DNA of 64,000 nt, from assembly GCA_964623815.1 (NCBI GenBank), contig CAZUVR010000003.1, positions 62,001-126,000 on the forward strand, read 5' to 3'. Positions 46,896-55,240 of this stretch are shown piece by piece. Both the position numbers and the translations under genes were made by a program. The number at the start of each line of letters is the position of its first letter. Position 1 is the first letter of the stretch. Under the pieces are notes generated by a model that was not told where the DNA came from, searched no databases, and worked only from the letters and a program-made list of their open reading frames with translations. This stretch comes from Chroococcopsis sp964623815. Its GTDB lineage: Bacteria > Cyanobacteriota > Cyanobacteriia > Cyanobacteriales > Microcystaceae.

Positions 46896-47915
46896 ATGTC
46901 GAACCAAGCAAAAATGAATCAAGAATCTCTAAATAATAAAATCCGCGTGGGAGTATTAGGATTTGGCGGATTAGGGCAGGCGGCGGCGAGAATATTAACC
47001 CCCAAGAAAGAGATGATGTGGGTTGCCGCAGCCGATAAGGGTGGCTACATATATAATCCGGGGGGGCTTGACCCGAATGATACTATCGGCGCTTATCATG
47101 AAAAAGGCTCGGTGGGATACCTACAGCCTTATGGTGTGCTTAGCGCCGACAGCATAAAAGAATTGATCCAACTCGCCGATGTGGATGGTTATTTCCTCGC
47201 CTTGCCCAACCTGCCTAACACCTTCATGGCGGAAGTGGCGAAAGAGTTTATCAAGTCGGGATGGCGGGGGGTATTAGTAGACGCGCTCAAACGTACTAGC
47301 GCGGTGGAACAGTTATTAACCTTGAAAGACAACTTACAAAAAGCAGGCATCACCTACATGACGGGTTGCGGGGCGACGCCAGGTTTATTAACCGCTGCCG
47401 CCGCCATCGCCGCCCAAAGTTATACGGAGATTCATGCTGTGAATATCACTTTCGGGGTGGGGATTGCCAATTGGGAGGCCTATCGGGCGACGATTAGGGA
47501 AGATATAGCCCATCTCCCCGGTTACGATGTGGAAACCGCAAGTAAGATGAGCGATGCAGAAGTGGAAGCTTTCCTCGATACCACCGGGGGAATCTTACGT
47601 CTGGAACAGATGGAACACGCTGACGATATTATGTTAGAACTAGCTGGTATCTGTTCGAGAGAGCAGGTTACGGTAGGGGGCGTGGTAGATACCCGCAACG
47701 CCAGAAAACCTTTAAGTACCAACGTCAAGATTACCGGGCGCACTTTCGAGGGGAAAATATCCACCCATACTTTCACCTTAGGAGATGAAACGAGTATGGC
47801 GGCGAATGTCTGCGGCCCCGCCTTCGGTTACTTGAAAACGGGCATAAGTTTACACCGTCGCGGCGTTTACGGTTTGGTGACTGCCGTTGAAGTTATGCCT
47901 CAATTCGTGCGCTGA
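46896..47915 (+). CDS. bioU: (S)-8-amino-7-oxononanoate synthase BioU (single-turnover biotin enzyme)
   Basis: A 339-residue protein with an N-terminal NAD(P)-binding Rossmann fold (VGVLGFGGLGQAAARIL) of the saccharopine-dehydrogenase / dihydrodipicolinate-reductase kind. It matches the cyanobacterial BioU family, of which Synechocystis Slr0355 is the studied example. BioU replaces BioA and then carboxylates the intermediate, giving up the side-chain amine of its own lysine (Lys124 in Synechocystis). Lys132 in VDALKRTSAVEQL is the likely counterpart here (126 if the second ATG is used). GCGATPGLL and GDETSMAANVCGPAFGYL are further conserved blocks. No other bio gene is adjacent. An ABC permease gene starts 5 bases downstream. 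Confidence 0.75.
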   Translation: MSNQAKMNQESLNNKIRVGVLGFGGLGQAAARILTPKKEMMWVAAADKGGYIYNPGGLDPNDTIGAYHEKGSVGYLQPYGVLSADSIKELIQLADVDGYFLALPNLPNTFMAEVAKEFIKSGWRGVLVDALKRTSAVEQLLTLKDNLQKAGITYMTGCGATPGLLTAAAAIAAQSYTEIHAVNITFGVGIANWEAYRATIREDIAHLPGYDVETASKMSDAEVEAFLDTTGGILRLEQMEHADDIMLELAGICSREQVTVGGVVDTRNARKPLSTNVKITGRTFEGKISTHTFTLGDETSMAANVCGPAFGYLKTGISLHRRGVYGLVTAVEVMPQFVR

Positions 47916-47920
47916 TTAAC

Positions 47921-49027
47921 ATGATACTGGCTTGGCTGAAAAATAATTTATTCAACACTTGGTATAACATTCTCCTTACCATACTGAGTGTTTTGTTTCT
48001 TTATTGGCTCGCCTCCGGTTTTCTCTTTTGGGCTTTTACCTCGGCACGATGGGAAGTTATTCGGGATAATCTGGCACTATTTTTCGTGGGCAGATACCCA
48101 GAATCCCTACGGTGGCGACTCTGGGCTATATTGGCGATTATCGTCGCCCTGATTGGTTTCTCCTGGGGTTGTTTGTCACCCGGGCGCTTGTTTAATCTGC
48201 CCGCGCTTTTGGGTTTATCTTTTTCTGGTTTGCTCTGTCTAAGTTTGACTCCCGTAGTAGGTTTGAATACGGCGTTGGCGCTGTTGGGATTATTGAGTCT
48301 CGGGGCGATAACTGGATTTTCAGGGCATAGCTTACGTGGGCTTGTTTCCTATCTCGGGCTACTGTGGGGCTTGAGTTTCTTCCTCGTTTACTGGCTGTTG
48401 CTCGGCGGGGGCCCGTTAAGAGTTATTGCGGTTGATGATTTGAGTGGGTTGATTCTTACTCTGGTGACGGCGGTGATTAGTATCGTGCTTTGTTTCCCTT
48501 TTGGGGTTTTATTGGCTCTGGGGAGACAGAGCGATTTACCGGTGATTCGTTGGTTGTGTATCGGCTATATCGAGTTGTTGCGGGGGTTGCCTCTGATTGG
48601 GATTTTGTTCATGGCACAGGTGATGTTACCTCTGATTTTACCTATGAACGTGCGGCCCGATCGCGTGGTACGTGCGATCGCCGGGTTCACCATCTTCGCC
48701 TCCGCCTATCTCGCCGAAAATGTGCGCGGCGGCTTACAGTCGGTTTCAACTGGGCAGAGGGAAGCTGGTAAGGCCCTCGGGTTAAATCCGGTATTGGTAA
48801 CTGGCTTGATTATTTTGCCCCAAGCTTTGAGGGCGGTGATTCCTTCTCTGGTGGGGCAGTTTATCAGTTTATTCAAGGATACTTCTTTACTAGCGATCGT
48901 GGGCTTGGTAGATTTATTGGGTATGGCTCAATCTATCCTCGCTAACCCCGAATATATCGGCCTTTACCCTGAGGTGTATTTATTCGTCGCTTTAATCTAT
49001 TGGTTTTTCTGTTACCTGATGTCTTTA
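47921..49027 (+). CDS. Amino-acid ABC transporter permease (BztC / NatH type), 3' end lost in the gap
   Basis: At least 369 residues are visible before the N run; roughly the last 20-30 are missing. It has the long N-terminal multi-helix extension of polar-amino-acid permeases with BztC/AapM architecture, then the typical core: ILTLVTAVISIVLCFPFGVL, LLRGLPLIGILFMAQ and the EAA loop (EAGKALGLNPVLVTGLIILP). In cyanobacteria such permeases (NatG/NatH) import acidic and neutral polar amino acids with a periplasmic protein and an ATPase. Neither partner is seen; they could lie in the gap or elsewhere. It begins 5 bases after bioU. Confidence 0.85.
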
Positions 49028-49127
49028 NNNNNNNNNNNNNNNNNNNNNNNNNNNNNNNNNNNNNNNNNNNNNNNNNNNNNNNNNNNNNNNNNNNNNNNNN
49101 NNNNNNNNNNNNNNNNNNNNNNNNNNN
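49028..49127. other. Assembly gap of 100 N
   Basis: The 100 N are a placeholder. The gap must hide the permease C-terminus and about 530 bases of the next gene, judged from its intact paralog, plus any spacer. The true gap is therefore at least about 600 bases and could contain further genes. Confidence 0.9.
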
Positions 49128-51065
49128 GTGGCGATAGGGATGACAGGACTGATTAAACAGACATATTTAACCCTAGGCTTTGCGTTTATTATCTTGATGA
49201 GCATCGATGAAGTGTTTCACAGAAAACGTAAGCCGATCGTTCTTAGCGTTTATCTAGTTTCTGTTGTAGGTTTTTGGATTATCGCCCGACAAGAACTATC
49301 TAATATAGGCACCTATCTCGCCAATAACTCAGAGATAATCAAAGGCTTTGAGGCTACGATGGGTTTAGTGGGACCGGTTAGCGAGATTTACTGGTATCTC
49401 GTGAGTATGGGGACATTTTGCCTGTTAATTTTGGTTGTAGCTTGGAGACACCCGAATAAATTTGCCCTATTACCGGGATTAGGTTTAGTTTTACTATCTT
49501 TTTTAATTTTTAAAGCTTCCTTCCTGCGTCATGATGCAATTCACGCCATAGTTTCGGCTCACGCTACAGTGCCAATCGCCTGTTTATATAGCGCTTTACT
49601 CTGGCCCGATATTAGCTCTCTGAGAATCAAGAAATACAAAATTTACATACCTATTATTTTTGTAGTTTGGACTTTGATATTTATTAACGCGAAGCTAATA
49701 TTTAATAATAATGATTTTTTAAAACGTTCCTACGGTCAGTATTACCTCAATAACATCACAAAAATCAATCAAAGCCTCGGGGATTTTTTAAATCTAGCAA
49801 CAGGGAGGACGAACTTACAGGGGATTTACGATCGTTCTCTAGCGGCTATACGTGCTGCCAACCCCATGCCTGAGATGTCAGGAACGGCCGATTTGTATAC
49901 TAATGAAACGGCGGTTATTTTCGCTTACGGGCTTCCTTATAAACAGAGGCCGGTGATTCAGAGTTTCTCAGCCTACACGGATAAATTAGCCCGATTAAAT
50001 CAAGAACATTTACTTTCTTCCTCAGCAGCCGAAACGCTCCTATTCAATATGCTAATTTTAGATGGACGTTTACCGAGTTCGGAAGATGGACTCTCGTGGC
50101 CGGAACTTCTCACCCGCTACGATATTACGGATAGGAGAGGTAAATTCTTATTATTAGAGCGGCTGACTTCCCCTCGCCCATATTCTCTAACTCCCCTCAA
50201 ACAAGAGACGGCGAAGATGGGGGAGTGGGTGGAGCTATCCGATAACTCAGCCGAGCCTATCTGGATGCGGGCTGATATTGCCCCGACGCTTGCGGGCAGA
50301 TTCGCTTCCTTATTCTTGAGGCTTCCCCCTCTTTATATCCAGGCTGAAACCCTAACCAATACAGTAGAAAGTTATCGAGTTTTTCCCGAACTAATGAAAT
50401 CTGGGCAACTAATATCACCTCTAATCAGAAGTACGGAAGAATATTTGTTTTTCGCATCGCCGAGATGGAGGGAGTTACTGAGGTTTTCGTCCGTCAAAAG
50501 AATCCGCTTAGTAACGAGGAGTGAAGATTCTTTCGCCTATCCGAATTCTTACTCTCTATCACTGAGTAGACTTGATTTTCCCCCTCAGAACTTTTCTGGT
50601 GTTTCCGGTTGGTTAGATCCCCATACCAAACAATATAATCTTTTAAGTTCCTACGATGCAATTAAGGCGGAGGGAGGGATAAGTTATTTGAGCGGCCTCA
50701 CCGGCAAATTAGTTCTTTTAGCTCGCGCTCCTAGCCGAATAGAGACGATGATTCCCTCGGGAATGAAGAAGTTATCTGTCGGTTACGGCATCGCCGATAT
50801 AGCCTGGCAGCGAGCCGGTCAACAACCGTCAGCGAATAAGGCAGATGGGGTAGAATTTCGCATCCTCGCCATCTCTGCTGATGGGAAAGAAAGAGTTTTA
50901 TTTACTAACTTGCTTAATCCGGTTATTAATTCGGAGGATAGAGGAGTTAAAAAAGCAGAGATTAACTTAACGGGTGTGGAAGCTAAAAAGATAATTCTGG
51001 AAACTTTACCGCGTCAGAATTCCTTGTGGGATTGGTCTTATTGGTCAGAAACAACGCTTGAATAA
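49128..51065 (+). CDS. Multi-spanning membrane protein, GT-C-like, 5' end lost in the gap (paralog 1)
   Basis: The visible 645 residues align along their whole length with the intact paralog at 51603-54062 from its residue 175 onward (TGLIKQTYLTLGFAFI against TGLIKFTYLTLGFAFI). About 175 N-terminal residues are in the N run, so the GTG at 49128 is not the true start. Several helices are followed by a large hydrophilic C-terminal half with VIQSFSAYT, DGRLPSSEDGLSWPELLTRY and, at the end, WDWSYWSE. By analogy with the paralog it may be a lipid-linked sugar transferase; that is inference. The local G+C content is higher than that of the paralog. Confidence 0.75.
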   Translation: MAIGMTGLIKQTYLTLGFAFIILMSIDEVFHRKRKPIVLSVYLVSVVGFWIIARQELSNIGTYLANNSEIIKGFEATMGLVGPVSEIYWYLVSMGTFCLLILVVAWRHPNKFALLPGLGLVLLSFLIFKASFLRHDAIHAIVSAHATVPIACLYSALLWPDISSLRIKKYKIYIPIIFVVWTLIFINAKLIFNNNDFLKRSYGQYYLNNITKINQSLGDFLNLATGRTNLQGIYDRSLAAIRAANPMPEMSGTADLYTNETAVIFAYGLPYKQRPVIQSFSAYTDKLARLNQEHLLSSSAAETLLFNMLILDGRLPSSEDGLSWPELLTRYDITDRRGKFLLLERLTSPRPYSLTPLKQETAKMGEWVELSDNSAEPIWMRADIAPTLAGRFASLFLRLPPLYIQAETLTNTVESYRVFPELMKSGQLISPLIRSTEEYLFFASPRWRELLRFSSVKRIRLVTRSEDSFAYPNSYSLSLSRLDFPPQNFSGVSGWLDPHTKQYNLLSSYDAIKAEGGISYLSGLTGKLVLLARAPSRIETMIPSGMKKLSVGYGIADIAWQRAGQQPSANKADGVEFRILAISADGKERVLFTNLLNPVINSEDRGVKKAEINLTGVEAKKIILETLPRQNSLWDWSYWSETTLE

Positions 51066-51602
51066 CCCCGAAATACATCTATTGTTTCTATATTGGAGAA
51101 GCAAGAGCTACAAGCTAAGATATGCCGACTTACCCTAAAATCCTCCTCGGATTTCGGCTATGATGCGCTCTTGAGCAGGCTGTATCCAAGCTCTGAGTAG
51201 TTGTGCAAGTTGATACAACAGCCTGGAGGGCGCTGCCTTGATGAAACCAGCTATGGGCTTGTTGCTGTGACTAATACTAAATCCGCTTTCCATAGTAACC
51301 TTTTAAGAGAACGGGAGTAGTGAGTAGGGAGTAGGCAGTCGGGATAAATACCATCGACTCCCGATTCCCAATTTTTATAAGTAGCCTTTGACAACAGGAT
51401 TTAGTATAATTACTATTTTTAAACAAGTCTTTAGAAAAATTTTTTGCGTCCGAAATATTTGACTTTAAATATCTCTCTATGGTTAAATATGGGGAACTGT
51501 TTTCAAAGCTAGCCTTATCTAATAGAATTTTTTATCGATTCAATTTAAAGGCAATTTAGCCATATTTTTTTGTAATTAAGGAAAAATAAGGAAATAAGGT
51601 AG
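51066..51602. other. Spacer between the two paralogs, with a small ORF and inverted repeats
   Basis: A 537-base spacer. It holds a 52-codon minus-strand ORF (51135-51293), an 11-bp inverted repeat (ATACTAAATCC at 51274-51284 and its complement at 51397-51407), and copies of the 'GGGAGTAGGCAGTCGGGA' type of short cyanobacterial repeat near 51325-51370. It looks like an old insertion site. The last 190 bases are AT-rich and probably carry the promoter of the second paralog. Confidence 0.5.
51135..51293 (-). CDS. Possible 52-residue small protein
   Basis: ATG at 51293, TAG at 51135-51137, with AAAAGG 6-11 bases upstream. The product begins MESGFSISHSNKPIAGF and ends QERIIAEIRGGF. It is amphipathic and helical in the middle (SRLLYQLAQLLRAWIQ). 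The residue composition looks protein-like, but I do not recognise it. It could be a real small protein or the leftover of a mobile element, because an inverted repeat crosses its start. Confidence 0.4.
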   Translation of the reverse strand: MESGFSISHSNKPIAGFIKAAPSRLLYQLAQLLRAWIQPAQERIIAEIRGGF

Positions 51603-54062
51603 ATGAAAGACATATCGATGGTTTTAAAATTTCCACTACTCAAGCGGTTTAAGGGCATAAACTTAAAAATACTCTGTACCATAGTCTTAATGCTCTATGC
51701 TATTTTAATGTCCGGTCCCTGGCTTCCTTCTAGTTTCGCATCTTCTCTGGATGAATCTTTTGTTATAGCTCTTCATAAAGTTTTTCAGACGGATATTCAG
51801 TTCGGTAAAGACTTTATTTATACTTACGGGCCATATGGGATTTTACAAAGTAGTTTTTACTTTCCTGAAACATATCATTATTTATTAGCAGGACGTATTC
51901 TAACAGCAATCGCCTTCGCGCTCAGTTTATCCAGTATAATATATCATTGCTGGAAAAATGCAAAAATCTCTGTGGTGTTTCTTATACCATTTGTAGCTTT
52001 TTTTATCAATTCAAACCTAGAGATAAACGCTTTTTATTTAACAGTAATTACCTTGCCATTAGTAATTTATTTTTATGTTAATGAAGGCAAAATTGATTAT
52101 ATATTGTTGTTATCTCTCGCAGTCGTAGCCCTAACAGGTTTGATCAAATTTACCTATTTAACTTTAGGATTTGCTTTTATATTTTTGATAGGTATAGATG
52201 AAATTTTTCACAGACGGCGCTTACCGATAGTAACCTTATTCTATTTGCTCATAACCTTAATATTTTGGATGTTAGCCGGTCAGAACCTGGGCAACATAAA
52301 TACTTATTTGAGTAATAGTTCAGAAATCGTGAAGGGCTTTCAGAAAACGATGGGCTTACCTGGGCCTGCAAGCGAGATTTACTGGTATTTGGTAAGTATG
52401 GGAGCATTTACTACGTTGGTTTTCGCTACAACTTGGAAATACCGAAATAGATTTTACCTATTGCCAGCTATAGGTTTACTATTGTTATCTTTCTTGATTT
52501 TTAAAGCGTCTTTTGTTCGCCACGATTTACATGCCATAATTGCCGCTTATGCTACAGTACCGATCGCCTGCTTATTCACAGCATTAATGTGGTCTGATAT
52601 TAAGAGAATAAATTTAAAAATTAAAGCTTTAAAAACTTATATACCAATTATCCTGATCGCTTGGGTATTAATCATTCTTAATGCTTCTATACTATTTAAT
52701 AACTACTACTCATATCAAAAAATTTCCTACGGTCAATATTATCTAAATACTTTTACAAAAGTATCGGAAAGTTTTACAAATTTCTTAAACTTAATAACAG
52801 GCAAGACGGATTTAAAAACTATCTCTGAAACTTCTTTAAGCCAGATACGTTCTAATAATCCTATGCCAGAAATGTCAGGTAAATCTGATATGTATAATAA
52901 CGAGATTGGGACACTTTTTGCTTATGGATTACCCTATCAACCCCGCCCAGTTATTCAAAGTTTTTCAGCCTATACAAGCAAATTAGCGGAGATTAATAAA
53001 CAACATCTCCTTTCCGATAAAGCTCCAGAAACAATCTTATTTAATCTTCAACCTATAGACGGACGTTTGCCGAGTTCTGAAGACGGACTGTCGTGGCCGG
53101 AATTATTAACTCGCTACGAGATTAAAAATTTAACAGGTAAATATCCCTTATTTAAACGAATTGATTCTCCTCGTACTTATTCGATAGTTCCCATAAAAAA
53201 TGAAACCATAAAGATGGGCGAATGGCTCGATATACAGGATAGCGGATCAATTCCTCTCTGGATGCAAGTGAATATTGCCCCTACTAAGACGGGGCAGTTA
53301 ATCTCGTCTATTTTTAAATTGCCTCCCCTCTATGTAGAAGTTGAAACCATAAGAAATGCCGTTGAAAAATACAGGGTGTTTCCAGAGTTGATGAGTTCTG
53401 GACAACTACTGTCACCCTTAATTAAAAACAACGATGATTTTGTTTTGTTTGCCCATGCCCAGTGGAGTGAACTACTTAAAAATAACTTCATCAAAAGAAT
53501 TCGTTTATTGACTCAAAAAGGAGATGCTTTTGCCTATCCCCAAACTTACTCAATTTCTCTCGGTAGTTTGGAGTTTCCCCGTCAGAAATTTTCTGATGTA
53601 CCTGGTTGGAAATCTCCCTACGAGACGAATCTTAATGTACTCAATCCAGATAATGCCGTTAATTATCAGTCACAGTCTTTCCAACTGATAAAAGAAGACG
53701 GACATTATGCTCTTTGGGCCCACGCTCCTAGTAAACTTGATGCTACTATTCCTACAAAAGCTCAGAAATTAGCTATCGCTTACGGGATACTAGGAGCTGT
53801 GGTAGAACAAGCCACTAAATCTGACGTGGCAGAAATCTCAGATGGGGTAGAATTTCGCATCCTCCTATTAAATTCTGATGGTCAAGAAGAAATTTTATTT
53901 TCAAGCTCTCTCAATCCTATTTTTAACGCATCTGATAGAGGAGTTAAAAAGGCGGAAATCGACTTAACCAATAAACAAGGTAAAAAAATAATTATAGAAA
54001 CTTTACCGGGTGAAAACGCAAGCTGGGACTGGTCTTATTGGTCAGAAATTATGTTTAAATAA
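51603..54062 (+). CDS. Multi-spanning membrane protein, GT-C-like (paralog 2)
   Basis: An 819-residue protein. A first helix (about residues 22-42) leads into an extracytoplasmic loop with SLDESFVIALHKVF and FIYTYGPYGILQ; about eight to ten helices follow to residue 365, then a 450-residue hydrophilic C-terminal half. An acidic pair in the first outer loop is typical of GT-C transferases that use polyprenyl-linked sugars, so an outer-face sugar transferase is a reasonable guess, not a proven one. The C-terminus (DGVEFRILLLNSDGQEEILF, then WDWSYWSE) looks like a beta sandwich. It is followed by sugar-epimerase and GtrA-GT2 genes. Confidence 0.75.
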   Translation: MKDISMVLKFPLLKRFKGINLKILCTIVLMLYAILMSGPWLPSSFASSLDESFVIALHKVFQTDIQFGKDFIYTYGPYGILQSSFYFPETYHYLLAGRILTAIAFALSLSSIIYHCWKNAKISVVFLIPFVAFFINSNLEINAFYLTVITLPLVIYFYVNEGKIDYILLLSLAVVALTGLIKFTYLTLGFAFIFLIGIDEIFHRRRLPIVTLFYLLITLIFWMLAGQNLGNINTYLSNSSEIVKGFQKTMGLPGPASEIYWYLVSMGAFTTLVFATTWKYRNRFYLLPAIGLLLLSFLIFKASFVRHDLHAIIAAYATVPIACLFTALMWSDIKRINLKIKALKTYIPIILIAWVLIILNASILFNNYYSYQKISYGQYYLNTFTKVSESFTNFLNLITGKTDLKTISETSLSQIRSNNPMPEMSGKSDMYNNEIGTLFAYGLPYQPRPVIQSFSAYTSKLAEINKQHLLSDKAPETILFNLQPIDGRLPSSEDGLSWPELLTRYEIKNLTGKYPLFKRIDSPRTYSIVPIKNETIKMGEWLDIQDSGSIPLWMQVNIAPTKTGQLISSIFKLPPLYVEVETIRNAVEKYRVFPELMSSGQLLSPLIKNNDDFVLFAHAQWSELLKNNFIKRIRLLTQKGDAFAYPQTYSISLGSLEFPRQKFSDVPGWKSPYETNLNVLNPDNAVNYQSQSFQLIKEDGHYALWAHAPSKLDATIPTKAQKLAIAYGILGAVVEQATKSDVAEISDGVEFRILLLNSDGQEEILFSSSLNPIFNASDRGVKKAEIDLTNKQGKKIIIETLPGENASWDWSYWSEIMFK

Positions 54063-54127
54063 GCATGAAACATATTTTCTAGCAAAACTATCTAAACTTT
54101 AGTTATTATCTTGGAGGATTAACCCTG

Positions 54128-55195
54128 ATGTCCATAATATTAGTCACCGGCTCGGGTGGCTTGATCGGTTCGGAATCGGTAAAATTTTTCTGTGATCGCG
54201 GTTTTACGGTGGTGGGTATCGATAATAATATGCGTGAGGTATTCTTCGGGGAAGATGCCTCTACCTCCTGGAGTGTAGAAAGGTTAGTTCAGGATTACGG
54301 TAGTAAATACATCCATTATTCGGTAGATATTCGGGATCGAGAAGCGATCAATAGCATATTTAGAGAATACGCTTCGGATATTAGCTTGATCATCCATACG
54401 GCAGCTCAACCCTCCCACGATTGGGCTGCGAAAGACCCCTATATGGATTTTACGGTTAACGCTAACGGAACCTTGGTTTTATTAGAAAACACCCGTCAAC
54501 ACTGCCCCGAAGCAGTTTTTATATTTTGTTCCACTAATAAAGTCTACGGAGACAGACCTAATTATCTACCCTTAATCGAGAAAGAATTGCGGTGGGAAAT
54601 CGATGAAAATCATCCCTACTACGCTAACGGCATCGATGAATCGATGAGTATAGATGCCTGTAAACACTCCTTATTCGGTGCCTCGAAAGTGGCGGCCGAT
54701 GTTCTGGTACAGGAATACGGGCGTTATTTCGACATGAAAACCGTATCTTTCCGGGGCGGATGTTTGACGGGGCCGAGCCATTCGGGAACGCAATTACACG
54801 GTTTTCTATCCTATCTAATGAAATGTACGATGACTGGTCAGGCTTATAACGTGTACGGCTATAAAGGTAAACAGGTGCGCGATAATATTCACAGTTACGA
54901 TCTGGTCAATGCTTTCTATCACTTCTATCAAGCTCCCCGGATAGCGGAAGTTTACAATATAGGAGGTAGCCGTTTCAGTAACTGCTCGATGTTAGAAGCG
55001 ATTCGAGAGTGTGAGGCGATAACCCAAAAGAGACTGAACTGGGAATACGTGGAAACTAACCGTATCGGCGATCACATCTGGTGGGTATCGGACGTAAATA
55101 AATTTAAAGATCATTATCCTGCTTGGCAATTAACCTATAGCGTTACCGATATTCTCAAAGAAATTTTCCTACAGAATACTAGCCGATGGATATAA
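54128..55195 (+). CDS. NAD-dependent sugar epimerase (CDP-paratose epimerase-like), Tyr replaced by Phe
   Basis: A 355-residue extended SDR. The NAD-binding motif is VTGSGGLIGSESVKFF. Further blocks are HTAAQPSHDWAAKDP, FIFCSTNKVYGDRP, and FRGGCLTGPSHSGTQLHGF. The catalytic YxxxK appears as SLFGASKVAADVL, with Phe in place of Tyr, which I have also seen in other members of this subgroup. It resembles CDP-paratose 2-epimerase. A strong ribosome binding site (TTGGAGGATTAA) lies before the ATG. It is the first of three tightly linked sugar genes. Confidence 0.85.
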   Translation: MSIILVTGSGGLIGSESVKFFCDRGFTVVGIDNNMREVFFGEDASTSWSVERLVQDYGSKYIHYSVDIRDREAINSIFREYASDISLIIHTAAQPSHDWAAKDPYMDFTVNANGTLVLLENTRQHCPEAVFIFCSTNKVYGDRPNYLPLIEKELRWEIDENHPYYANGIDESMSIDACKHSLFGASKVAADVLVQEYGRYFDMKTVSFRGGCLTGPSHSGTQLHGFLSYLMKCTMTGQAYNVYGYKGKQVRDNIHSYDLVNAFYHFYQAPRIAEVYNIGGSRFSNCSMLEAIRECEAITQKRLNWEYVETNRIGDHIWWVSDVNKFKDHYPAWQLTYSVTDILKEIFLQNTSRWI

Positions 55196-55240
55196 CTTTT
55201 TTAAGAAAAACGCTATTGTATTCCCTCAAGACGATGCTCC

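Noticed and set aside
49028..49156. Continuation of the permease frame through the N run into the next sequence
   Set aside because: The residues after the N run belong to the membrane paralog in another frame; the apparent join is an artefact of the placeholder length.
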